DNA of 64,000 nucleotides from Methylobacterium pseudosasicola. Lineage in GTDB: Bacteria > Pseudomonadota > Alphaproteobacteria > Rhizobiales > Beijerinckiaceae. The notes beneath the pieces are model-generated. The model saw nothing but the letters and a program-made list of their open reading frames with translations. It made no database searches and was not told the DNA's origin. Below are positions 34,565-42,377 of the stretch, piece by piece. Within the stretch, counting starts at the first letter, position 1. Each line of letters begins with the position of its first letter. The position numbers and the translations under genes were made by a program. The DNA is taken from the NCBI RefSeq assembly GCF_900114535.1, contig NZ_FOTK01000027.1, positions 23,227 to 87,226 on the forward strand, given 5' to 3'.

Positions 34565-36187
34565 TTACGTTGCATGAGCTGCTCCTCCGCGGATGCGGCC
34601 GGGCGGGGCAACCGTATGGCCGCCCGGGGGCGGACCGGCGGAGCCGCCCATCAGCAGGCCCACCGCCTCGCGGGAGGTCTCGGCACGCGGCACGGCCCGC
34701 GACAGGGTGCCGGCCTGGAGGACCGCGATGGAGCCGGCGATCTCGAACAGTTCGTCGAGATCCTGACTGATCACCAGGATGGCGCTCCCGCGCGCGGCGA
34801 GGTCGATCAGCGCTTGGCGGATGCGCGCGGCCGCCGCCGCGTCGACGCCCCAGGTCGGCTGATCGACGACGAGCACCCCGGGCTCGGCCAGGATCTCGCG
34901 ACCGACGACGAACTTCTGCAGGTTGCCCCCCGACAGGGTGCCGGCGGCCGGGTCCGGGCCGACCTTGCGAACATCGAACGCCTCGATCACCCGGGCCGCC
35001 AGCGCCCGCGCTGCCGCCCGGCGCACGAGTCCGAAGCGCGTGAGCGAGGCGGTCGCGTATCGGGAGAGCACCGCGTTCTCCGAGAGGCTCAGGCCGGGCG
35101 CCGCGGCATGGCCGTTGCGCTCCTCCGGTACGAAAGCGGCTCCGAGACGCCGCCGCGCGTTGATGTCGAGGCGGCCGGCGGGTGTCCCGTCGATGCAGAC
35201 GGCGCCAGCCTCTGGCGCTCGGGCCTCGCCCGACAGCGCCGCGAACAGTTCCGACTGGCCGTTGCCCGCGATCCCGGCGATGCCGAAGATCTCGCCGCCG
35301 CGGACACCGAGCGAGATGTCGCGCAGGCCGGTGGCGTGCAGGCCCGGAGCGGGCAGCGACAGCCGGTCGAGGCGCAGGCGCTCGGGCCCCGCCAGCACTG
35401 ACTGTGCGGGGGCAGCCGCGCGTGTCAGCGCGCGGACCTGCTCGCCGACCATCATGGCGGCGAGCGAGCCGGCACTCTCCGCACGCGGATCGCAGGTGCC
35501 GACGACCCGGCCGCCGCGCAGGATCGTGGCGCGGGCGCAGAGGCGGCGCACCTCATCGAGCCGGTGCGAGATGTAGAGCAGCGCCCGGCCCTCATCCCGC
35601 AGGCGCTCCAGCACCGCGAACAGCATTTCGGCCTCGCCGGGGGTGAGCACCGAGGTCGGCTCGTCGAGGATGACGAGCTTCGGGTCCTGGAGCAGGCAGC
35701 GCACGATCTCGATGCGCTGACGCTCCCCCGCCGACAGCGACCAGACCGGCCGATCCAGTTCGAGGTGCAGGCCATAGGTCCGGCCGAGGGCCGCGATCCG
35801 GTCGGCGAGCGCCCTGCGGCTGAGGCCCTTGCCCATCACGAGGGCGATGTTCTCGGCGACCGTCAGGTTCTCGCAGAGGGAAAAGTGCTGGAACACCATG
35901 CCGATGCCGAGCCGGCGGGCCGCCTCCGGGTTGGCGAGCCTCACCGTTTCGCCACGATGCGTAACGACGCCCTCCGTCGGCTCCAGGAGGCCGTAGAGGA
36001 TCTTCATCAGTGTGGATTTCCCGGCCCCGTTCTCGCCGAGCAAGGCGTGGATCTCGCCGGCCCGGATTTCGAGGTCGATGTGATCGTTGGCGGTGAAGGC
36101 CCCGAAGCGCTTCACGATGCCGTAGGCGCCGAACAGCGGCCTCAGATCGCCCGAGGCGGGCATCGGCTCCGTCGCCGCGATCGTCAT
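34565..36187 (-). CDS. BMP-type ABC importer, duplicated ATP-binding protein (operon B)
   Basis: 540 residues with two ABC domains. First: Walker A GENGAGKST, signature LSAGERQRIEIV, Walker B LVILDEPTS. Second: degenerate Walker A (GIAGNGQSEL), good signature LSGGNLQKFVV and Walker B VLVVDQPTWGVD with Gln for Glu. It is second in operon B, 30 bases after the Tsx-like gene. Unlike operon A, its gene order is the standard one without inserted enzymes. Confidence 0.92.
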   Translation of the reverse strand: MTIAATEPMPASGDLRPLFGAYGIVKRFGAFTANDHIDLEIRAGEIHALLGENGAGKSTLMKILYGLLEPTEGVVTHRGETVRLANPEAARRLGIGMVFQHFSLCENLTVAENIALVMGKGLSRRALADRIAALGRTYGLHLELDRPVWSLSAGERQRIEIVRCLLQDPKLVILDEPTSVLTPGEAEMLFAVLERLRDEGRALLYISHRLDEVRRLCARATILRGGRVVGTCDPRAESAGSLAAMMVGEQVRALTRAAAPAQSVLAGPERLRLDRLSLPAPGLHATGLRDISLGVRGGEIFGIAGIAGNGQSELFAALSGEARAPEAGAVCIDGTPAGRLDINARRRLGAAFVPEERNGHAAAPGLSLSENAVLSRYATASLTRFGLVRRAAARALAARVIEAFDVRKVGPDPAAGTLSGGNLQKFVVGREILAEPGVLVVDQPTWGVDAAAAARIRQALIDLAARGSAILVISQDLDELFEIAGSIAVLQAGTLSRAVPRAETSREAVGLLMGGSAGPPPGGHTVAPPGRIRGGAAHAT

Positions 36188-36217
36188 CCAGCCCCTCCGC
36201 GATGCCGGGACAGCGTC

Positions 36218-37225
36218 TCAGAAGACGTGGAAGGCGAACCCCGCCAGGAAGCTCTTCTCCTCGGTCCCCTTGAAGGTCGTGGTCTCCACGTTGCCGAATT
36301 TGTTCAGCCAGTATTGGAAGCCGATGAAGACATCGACCTTGTTCGGCTGGTCATAGATCAGCTTGCCGAGATCGAGCACGAGGTTCGTGCGCGAGAGGAA
36401 TTCGAGGCCGCGCGGCGGGTTGAACTGGAAGGCCGCGACGTTGCGCACGCCACGTCCCTTGGGCAGCACGATGTTGTTGAACCCGGTCAGGCTGAGCGGC
36501 AGCCCGGTGAACGCCAGCGGGAAGTTGTAGACGAGCTCGAATTCCGGAACGGCGTCGAAGCTCTGGTCGCGATCCGGCTGGAGGTTGAAGCCGTTGCGGT
36601 TCCATTCCTTGTAGACGTGCGTGCTGAGATTGAGGAAGCCGGCCGGGACGTCGAAGGAGAAGTTCAAGCCGCCGACGATATCGCGCTTCTTCGAACCGAA
36701 CGCGTCGTTCTGCGAATTGGCGTCGAAACCGAAGGCGAGGGACACATCCTTCACGAGTCCGGGAATCGTGAAGGCCTTGGTCCCGGTGAGCGCGTTCAGG
36801 CTGAGGGTGCCGCGGTACAAGCCGTAGGCTTCGGTATTGCCGTAATCGGAGAAGGCCGGCGAGCCGACGCTGCCCGGCGGGTTGGTGGTGCCGGCCGGGA
36901 ACTGCGAGCCCGACTTCAGGATGTCGAGGGAGAAGAAGTTGGTGCCGTAGGCCCATGCGTCGGCATGCGCGATGTTGAGGATCTGCTTGGGCGCCTCCCG
37001 GGAGACGAAGCTGCCGTCCGCCCGCTGGATCTGGACGCCGGGCGAGACCGTCGGGAACTGATAGCGATAGCTGATCTGCGTGTCGGCGAAGAGGAAGAAC
37101 GGCACATCGGCCACGGCCGCGGCTTCGGGCGCCTTGTCCTTTTTCCCGGCTTCAAGGTCTGCCGCATGCGCGACCCCGATGATGAAGGCTGGCACTAAAG
37201 CAGCCGCGATTCCGCGCCTGAACAT
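36218..37225 (-). CDS. Tsx-like nucleoside-specific outer-membrane channel
   Basis: 335 residues from ATG 37225. A Sec signal peptide (MFRRGIAAALVPAFIIGVAHA) and beta-barrel composition with alternating aromatic strands are seen. It ends in Phe (FHVF), as outer-membrane proteins do. It opens with FADTQISYRYQFP and ends KSFLAGFAFHVF, resembling the Channel_Tsx family. As first gene of operon B it would let nucleosides or nucleobases cross the outer membrane for the BMP importer encoded behind it. A sigma-54 promoter precedes it. Confidence 0.78.
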   Translation of the reverse strand: MFRRGIAAALVPAFIIGVAHAADLEAGKKDKAPEAAAVADVPFFLFADTQISYRYQFPTVSPGVQIQRADGSFVSREAPKQILNIAHADAWAYGTNFFSLDILKSGSQFPAGTTNPPGSVGSPAFSDYGNTEAYGLYRGTLSLNALTGTKAFTIPGLVKDVSLAFGFDANSQNDAFGSKKRDIVGGLNFSFDVPAGFLNLSTHVYKEWNRNGFNLQPDRDQSFDAVPEFELVYNFPLAFTGLPLSLTGFNNIVLPKGRGVRNVAAFQFNPPRGLEFLSRTNLVLDLGKLIYDQPNKVDVFIGFQYWLNKFGNVETTTFKGTEEKSFLAGFAFHVF

Positions 37226-37267
37226 CGTCTCGGTCTCCCGGCTTCGCAAAGCATTGGGAGAGCGACC

Positions 37268-37282
37268 GCAACCGATATGCCA
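37268..37282 (-). promoter_or_regulatory. sigma-54 promoter of operon B (Tsx-BMP importer)
   Basis: Read on the minus strand: TGGCAT-ATCGG-TTGC, GG-N10-GC spacing exact, 43 bases upstream of the Tsx-like start codon. It is nearly the same sequence as the site at 29749. Confidence 0.7.
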
Positions 37283-37429
37283 ACGCCCCGGCTCCGCGCG
37301 CAGACGGCCCCACGCGTTATAAAATTGCAACAGACACGGGACCCTCGGACGCACATGCATTCTCCGCCGACACACAGCATCATTCCCGCGGGAGGCCGGT
37401 GATTCGGGCGCTCCCCGAGGGTGCGCTCC

Positions 37430-38131
37430 ATGACCTCTGCCACGGCCACGGTGACCCGCCGCCTCGCAGCCGAGCCCTCGCCGCTGGCGTTTGAGCCGGC
37501 CGGCACGGCGCTGGTGATCATCGACATGCAGCGCGACTTCCTCGAGCCGGGGGGCTTCGGGGCGAGCCTCGGCAACGACGTCTCGCTCCTGGCCAGCGCG
37601 GTCCCGCCTGCGCGGGCACTGCTCGCGGCCGCCCGCCGCGCCGGGCTACTGGTGGTACACACGCGCGAAGGTCACCGACCGGACCTGTCGGACGCCCCGC
37701 CGGCCAAGCTTGCCCGCGGCGAGCCGTCCGCCCGCATCGGCGATCCCGGCCCGATGGGCCGGATCCTGATCCGCGGCGAGGCCGGCCATGACATCGTCCC
37801 GGAATTGCGGCCCGAGCCCGGCGAGCCGGTCATCGACAAACCCGGCAAGGGCGCCTTCTACGCCACCGACCTCGCCAGCATCCTGAGCGCCCGGCGCATC
37901 GACACCCTCCTCGTCTGCGGCGTGACGACTGAGGTCTGCGTCCACACCACCGTGCGCGAGGCCAACGACCGCGGCTACCGATGCGCCGTCGTCGCGGATG
38001 CCTGCGGCTCGTATATTCCAGAGTTCCACGCCGCCGGGCTCGCGATGATCAAGGCGCAAGGCGGGATCTTCGGCTGGGTCACCGATTCCGCCGCCGTTGT
38101 CGACGCCCTCGACGGATCGGCACCGCCATAG
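37430..38131 (+). CDS. isochorismatase-like Cys hydrolase (biuret/triuret hydrolase-like)
   Basis: 233 residues from ATG 37430. The cysteine-hydrolase triad is clear: VIIDMQRDF, DKPGKGAFYATD and GVTTEVCVHTT. It shares VVHTREGHRPDLSD and IGDPGPMGRILIRGE with the BiuH at 21176 but lacks PYPWPY and GAGIGDPGPCG and has a different substrate-side segment (GFGASLGNDVSLL). Candidates are triuret hydrolase, a second biuret hydrolase or a ureidoacrylate-type amidase. It is divergent from operon B and precedes guanine deaminase, consistent with a role in purine or ureide nitrogen release. Confidence 0.8.
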   Translation: MTSATATVTRRLAAEPSPLAFEPAGTALVIIDMQRDFLEPGGFGASLGNDVSLLASAVPPARALLAAARRAGLLVVHTREGHRPDLSDAPPAKLARGEPSARIGDPGPMGRILIRGEAGHDIVPELRPEPGEPVIDKPGKGAFYATDLASILSARRIDTLLVCGVTTEVCVHTTVREANDRGYRCAVVADACGSYIPEFHAAGLAMIKAQGGIFGWVTDSAAVVDALDGSAPP

Positions 38132-38141
38132 GCCTCCATCC

Positions 38142-38157
38142 CGGCAGGCATATTGCT
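38142..38157 (+). promoter_or_regulatory. possible sigma-54 promoter before guanine deaminase
   Basis: CGGCAG-GCATA-TTGCT: GG-N10-GC spacing is right and the TTGCT element is perfect, but the first base and sixth base differ from consensus. It lies about 150 bases before the deaminase start codon. It is weaker than the other sites. Confidence 0.35.
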
Positions 38158-38307
38158 ACGTCGCCGGGACGATGCCCGGCGCTCGGATAGCGTCGACTCG
38201 CTGATCATGGGGCTCAAGCGCAGGGCGTGAAGCTCGTGGCCCGGGTGATCGTAGCGGTCGTCCGGTTCGCGTTCGCCGGGACCGGCAGCGCACGCAGAGG
38301 GGGTGCG

Positions 38308-39648
38308 ATGAGAGCGATCCGCGGGCAGGCCGTCAGCCTGCGGGGCAACCCGTTCCTCAGCGAGGACTGCCTCGACCACGTCGCCGACGCGCTCATCCTC
38401 ATGGAGGACGGGCGCGTCACCGCCTTCGGCCCGTATGCGCAGCTCGTGGGCATGGTCCCCGCCGGCGTCGATGTCGTGGCGTACGAGAACGCCCTGATCC
38501 TGCCGGGGCTGATCGACACCCACGTCCATTACCCGCAGCTGCAGATGATCGCCTCCTACGGCGAGCAGCTGCTTGCCTGGCTCGACAAGTACACCTTCCC
38601 GGCCGAGCTTGAGTTCGCTGACGCGGCACACGCGGAAACGGTCGCCAAGCTGTTCTTCCGCGAGATCCTGGGCGCGGGCACCACCACGGCGGTGGTGTAT
38701 TGCACGGTGCATCCCGGCTCGGTCGAGGCGTTCTTCGCCGAATCGGAGCGCTTCAAGACGCGCATGATCGCCGGCAAGGTGCTGATGGACCGCAACGCCC
38801 CGGCGGCGCTCCTCGATACGGCCCAGCGCGGCTACGACGAGAGCAAGGCGCTGATCGCGCGCTGGCACGGACGCGGTCGGCAACATTACTGCGTCACGCC
38901 ACGCTTCGCACCGAGCTGCACCGAGGCGCAGCTCGATGCGGCCGGCGCACTCCTGCGGGAGCACGATGACCTCTTCCTTCAGACGCATCTCTGCGAGAAC
39001 ACCGACGAGATCGCTTGGGTCAGGGAGCTGTTTCCGGAGCGAAAGAGCTACCTCGACGTCTACGCCCATGCCGGCCTCGTCGGTCCGCGCTCGGTCCTCG
39101 GCCACGCGATCCACATGAGCGAGGCCGATTTCTGCACCTGCCATTCCAGCGGGGCGGCGCTCGCCCATTGCCCGACCTCGAACGGCTTCCTGGGCAGCGG
39201 CCTGTTCCGGTTGTTCGACGCCCTCGATCCGAAGCGCCCCGTGCGGGTCGGGCTCGGCACCGATGTCGGCGCGGGCACCACACTCTCGCTGCTCAAGACG
39301 CTCGGGGAAGCCTACAAGGTCGCGGCCCTGCGGGGCACCAAGCTCGATGCGGTCCGGGCGTTCTGGCTTGCCACCCTGGGGGGTGCCGAAGCCCTGCGCC
39401 TCGACGACCGGATTGGCCGGATCGCGCCGGGCCATGACGCCGACCTCTGCGTGCTCGACCTCGCGGCCACGCCGCTTCTCGGCTTCCGCACCGGCACCTG
39501 CAGCAGCATCGAGGAGCTTCTGTTCGTGCTGATGACGCTGGGGGACCACCGCACGGTCCGCGCCACCTGGGTCGCGGGGGAATGTGTCTACGACAATCGC
39601 CGCCCAGGCGACCCGCTGCGCTATCCCGTGTCGGAGGCCATGGCCTGA
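38308..39648 (+). CDS. guaD: guanine deaminase
   Basis: 446 residues from ATG 38308 (CAGAGGGGG upstream; the frame is open further up). It is an amidohydrolase-superfamily enzyme converting guanine to xanthine and ammonia. Zinc-site motifs are LIDTHVHYPQ (about residue 72), LQTHLCEN, LGHAIHMSEADF and LGTDVGAGTTLS with the metal-binding Asp. HVHYPQ and the CHSSGAALAHCPTSN segment are typical of guanine deaminases rather than cytosine or chlorohydrolases. It supplies xanthine, which needs xanthine dehydrogenase (not in this window) to reach the urate pathway encoded to its left. Confidence 0.92.
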   Translation: MRAIRGQAVSLRGNPFLSEDCLDHVADALILMEDGRVTAFGPYAQLVGMVPAGVDVVAYENALILPGLIDTHVHYPQLQMIASYGEQLLAWLDKYTFPAELEFADAAHAETVAKLFFREILGAGTTTAVVYCTVHPGSVEAFFAESERFKTRMIAGKVLMDRNAPAALLDTAQRGYDESKALIARWHGRGRQHYCVTPRFAPSCTEAQLDAAGALLREHDDLFLQTHLCENTDEIAWVRELFPERKSYLDVYAHAGLVGPRSVLGHAIHMSEADFCTCHSSGAALAHCPTSNGFLGSGLFRLFDALDPKRPVRVGLGTDVGAGTTLSLLKTLGEAYKVAALRGTKLDAVRAFWLATLGGAEALRLDDRIGRIAPGHDADLCVLDLAATPLLGFRTGTCSSIEELLFVLMTLGDHRTVRATWVAGECVYDNRRPGDPLRYPVSEAMA

Positions 39649-39728
39649 ACGGGGCTCGTGCTCCGCCCATGAGTATTCACTTTGGCGCGGCGCTTGCTTC
39701 AGCTTGGCTGTCGTTCTTAGGGAAGATC

Positions 39729-39971
39729 ATGCGCCGGTTGTATCTCGGGCTCGCCCTTCTCGTTGCCCTTCCGGGTGCCGCATACGCACAAAGCTACACC
39801 GCGCCTGCGCCGACCGACGTGCCGTCCTCCGGCACCAGGGAGCTGAACAAGGCTGATCGCAAGACCGCCTGCACGCAGGAGGCGGACCGGCGCAACATGC
39901 GGGGCCTACCGCGCCAGCAATACCGCGCCGCCTGTCGCGGGCGCGCGATACCGAAGCGCGTGAATTCCTGA
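39729..39971 (+). CDS. small exported protein: QSYTAP start, PsiF-like C-terminus
   Basis: 80 residues from ATG 39729 (GGGAAG upstream). The signal peptide ends GAAYA, followed by QSYTAPAPTDVPSSGTREL. The C-terminal half has a PsiF-repeat pattern (TACTQEADRRNMRGLPRQQ, then YRAACRGR) with two Cys. It therefore joins the mature start of the QSYTAP family to a recognisable small domain. It is probably periplasmic. Confidence 0.65.
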   Translation: MRRLYLGLALLVALPGAAYAQSYTAPAPTDVPSSGTRELNKADRKTACTQEADRRNMRGLPRQQYRAACRGRAIPKRVNS

Positions 39972-40122
39972 CTTGCCGATTTCCTGAGCGACGTACCTCG
40001 CAGCGGCGCGGCAGGAGCTTTTCTCAGGCCGGCAAGCGTATCGCGATGGCGACGCGCGCCAGCATCTCGCTGCTTCGCCTGAGCTTGCGCGTCTGTGAAG
40101 CAGCCGCGTCCTCTCGATCGTA

Positions 40123-40782
40123 TCAAGCGGCCCGCGTCGCGGTGAGACCGATGAACGTGTCTTCCACCAAGCTGACATGGTTCAGCATGGCCGCATGCGC
40201 CGCCGCGGCATCGCCCGACACGATCGCCTGCATGATGCGTTCGTGCTCGGCGTGCGAGCGCGGCAAGCGTCCGGGACTCCGGAACTGGGCCCGACGATAG
40301 GGGCCGAGGCGCCGGCGCAGGCCGACGGCCATATCCGCCAGGATGCTGTTGTGGCTGCCCGCGTAGATCAAGGCATGGAAGATCAGGTTCGCCTCGATGA
40401 ACCCGGCGACATCGTCGCTCTCGACAAGTGCCCCCATCCGCTCGTGCTGACTCTGAAGGCGCCTGCGTTCGATCGGCGTCATGCTCATCGCCGATAGCCG
40501 GGCGCAAGTCGCCTCCAGCTCGCCCATGGCGACGAACATGATCTCCAATTGCGCGGGCGTGATCTCGGCAACGACGGCGCTCCGTCGCGGTCTCAGTTCG
40601 ACCAGGCCCGTGGCGGCGAGGGAGCGGATCGCTTCCCGGACCGGTGTCCGCGAGACCGCGTATTGCTCCGCCAGCCGATGCTCATCGAGACGCGTTCCCG
40701 GTGCGAGCACGCCGGAGAGGATCGCGTCGCCGATCTCGGCTGCCAACTTGTCCGTCTGCGTCTGCTTGTTCGACGACGTCAT
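40123..40782 (-). CDS. GntR-family (FadR-type) regulator
   Basis: 219 residues from ATG 40782, or 230 from ATG 40815. The N-terminal winged helix is GDAILSGVLAPGTRLDEHRL and AVSRTPVREAIRSLAATGLV. The C-terminal FCD-type helical domain (about 95-215) has the metal/ligand residues spread as in FadR-like proteins (FHALIYAGSHN, HAEHERIMQAI). It is divergent from the NCS2 permease and atzF genes and probably controls them through the GCATGC sites between. Confidence 0.88.
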   Translation of the reverse strand: MTSSNKQTQTDKLAAEIGDAILSGVLAPGTRLDEHRLAEQYAVSRTPVREAIRSLAATGLVELRPRRSAVVAEITPAQLEIMFVAMGELEATCARLSAMSMTPIERRRLQSQHERMGALVESDDVAGFIEANLIFHALIYAGSHNSILADMAVGLRRRLGPYRRAQFRSPGRLPRSHAEHERIMQAIVSGDAAAAHAAMLNHVSLVEDTFIGLTATRAA

Positions 40783-40844
40783 CTCAACAGTCTCGTTCAC
40801 GACGCGGATGATCATCGAGCCAGCAACTGCCCAACGCAAGCACG

Positions 40845-40930
40845 GCATGCATTCATGATTTGTGCAATGCCGCACAACATTTTGGCATGCAGAAATCAAA
40901 AACTGCATGCAATACTGCTGCATCGCATGC
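40845..40930. promoter_or_regulatory. four GCATGC palindromes phased at 20-bp steps
   Basis: GCATGC occurs at 40845, 40885, 40905 and 40925, spacings of 40, 20 and 20 bases, so all would lie on one face of the helix. They fill the region between the GntR gene and the NCS2 gene; the last one overlaps the approach to its ribosome-binding site. They are probable operators of the divergent GntR protein. Confidence 0.55.
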
Positions 40931-40944
40931 CGTTGGAGATCGCC

Positions 40945-42297
40945 ATGGCTGAGCCCGTGCACCCCGTCGACGAAGTCTTGCCCGCACCGCGTCTGTTCGC
41001 GCTCGGTCTTCAGCACGTCCTGGTCATGTACGCCAACGCCGTGGCCGTGCCGCTCATCCTCGGCGCGGCCCTCAAGCTGCCCAAGGATCAGATCGCCATG
41101 CTGATCAACGCGGACCTGTTCGCCTGCGGGATCGCGACGCTGGTGCAGACGATCGGATTCGGGCCGTTCGGCATTCGCCTGCCGGTCATCATGGGCGTGA
41201 CCGCCGTATCGATCTCGCCGATGCTCGCGATGGCCGCCATGCCCGGCGTCGGGCTCAATGGCATCTACGGCGCGGTGATCGTCGGCGGTGTGTTCGGGCT
41301 GTGCGTCGCGCCGTTCGTCAAGTACGTGCTGCGCTTCTTCCCGGCCGTGGTCACGGGCACGATCATCACGATGATCGGCGTCGTGCTCATGCGCGTCGGC
41401 GTGAACTGGGCCGGTGGCGGGGCCGCGGCGGCCGATTTCGGGGCTGGCGGCTATCTCGCGGTGGCGGGTCTCGTCCTGGCCGTGATCCTCCTGATCATCC
41501 GCTTCGGGACCGGCTTCCTGGCCAATATGGCCGTCCTGCTCGGCGTGACCGCCGGCTATCTCGTCACCATCGCGCTCGGCTGGACCGACTTCTCCGGCAT
41601 CCAGGAAGAGCCCTGGCTGCGCATCGTGCTGCCGCTCCAGTTCGGTGTCCCGACCTTCTACCTGATCCCGTGCCTGACGATGTGCCTCGTGATGACGATC
41701 GTGTTCATCGAGGCCACGGGCATGTTCCTGGCACTCGGGGCGATGACCGGCCGTACGGTGGGCCCCGAGGACATCAAGCGCGGCCTGCGCGCGGACGCGC
41801 TCGGCACGCTGATCGGCGGCCTCTTCAATACCTTCCCCTACGTGTCCTACTCGCAGAACATCGGGCTGGTCGGCGTGACGAATGTCTACAGCCGCTGGGT
41901 TTGCGCGGCGGGCGGCGTGATCATGCTGGCTCTGGGCCTCGTGCCCAAGCTGGCCTTCATCGTCGCCTCGGTGCCTCAATGCGTGCTCGGCGGAGCCGGC
42001 TTCATCATGTTCGGCATGGTCGCCGCCACAGGCATCAAGATCCTGAAGAGCGTCGACTACGCCAAGGCGCCGCACAATACGATCGTCGTGGCGATCGCGA
42101 TCGGCTTCGGTCTGATCCCGATCGTCTCACCGAACTTCTTCCGGATTTTTCCTGCGGAATTGAAGCCGATCTTCGGCGACGGCATCATCCTGACCTCGAT
42201 CGCAGCCGTGCTCCTGAACGCGTACTTCAACCGCACGACCGCGGAAGAGGCGAACGAGGACGCCGTGCTCGCGGCGCAGGGCGCCGGTCACATCTGA
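40945..42297 (+). CDS. NCS2-family nucleobase permease
   Basis: 450 residues from ATG 40945 (TTGGAG eight bases upstream; an earlier ATG at 40927 lacks one). 12-14 membrane helices are predicted. Signatures GLQHVLVMYANA, FIEATGMFLALGAM and YSQNIGLVGVTNVYSRW are close to those of the permease at 28274, but the divergent regulator and the following allophanate hydrolase gene suggest another substrate, such as a pyrimidine, cyanurate-like ring or xanthine. It is followed by atzF after 80 bases. Confidence 0.9.
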   Translation: MAEPVHPVDEVLPAPRLFALGLQHVLVMYANAVAVPLILGAALKLPKDQIAMLINADLFACGIATLVQTIGFGPFGIRLPVIMGVTAVSISPMLAMAAMPGVGLNGIYGAVIVGGVFGLCVAPFVKYVLRFFPAVVTGTIITMIGVVLMRVGVNWAGGGAAAADFGAGGYLAVAGLVLAVILLIIRFGTGFLANMAVLLGVTAGYLVTIALGWTDFSGIQEEPWLRIVLPLQFGVPTFYLIPCLTMCLVMTIVFIEATGMFLALGAMTGRTVGPEDIKRGLRADALGTLIGGLFNTFPYVSYSQNIGLVGVTNVYSRWVCAAGGVIMLALGLVPKLAFIVASVPQCVLGGAGFIMFGMVAATGIKILKSVDYAKAPHNTIVVAIAIGFGLIPIVSPNFFRIFPAELKPIFGDGIILTSIAAVLLNAYFNRTTAEEANEDAVLAAQGAGHI

Positions 42298-42377
42298 ACG
42301 GGTACCACCCCGAGCGTCTTTGGGGCGGCATGCCGTCTCGGACATGCCTGCACGCCATCCTTCGCAGGAGAGAGCAC

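Noticed and set aside
40847..42075. Long N-terminal extension of the GntR frame across the NCS2 gene
   Set aside because: The extension is antisense to the permease and crosses the operator region; the regulator starts at 40782 or 40815.
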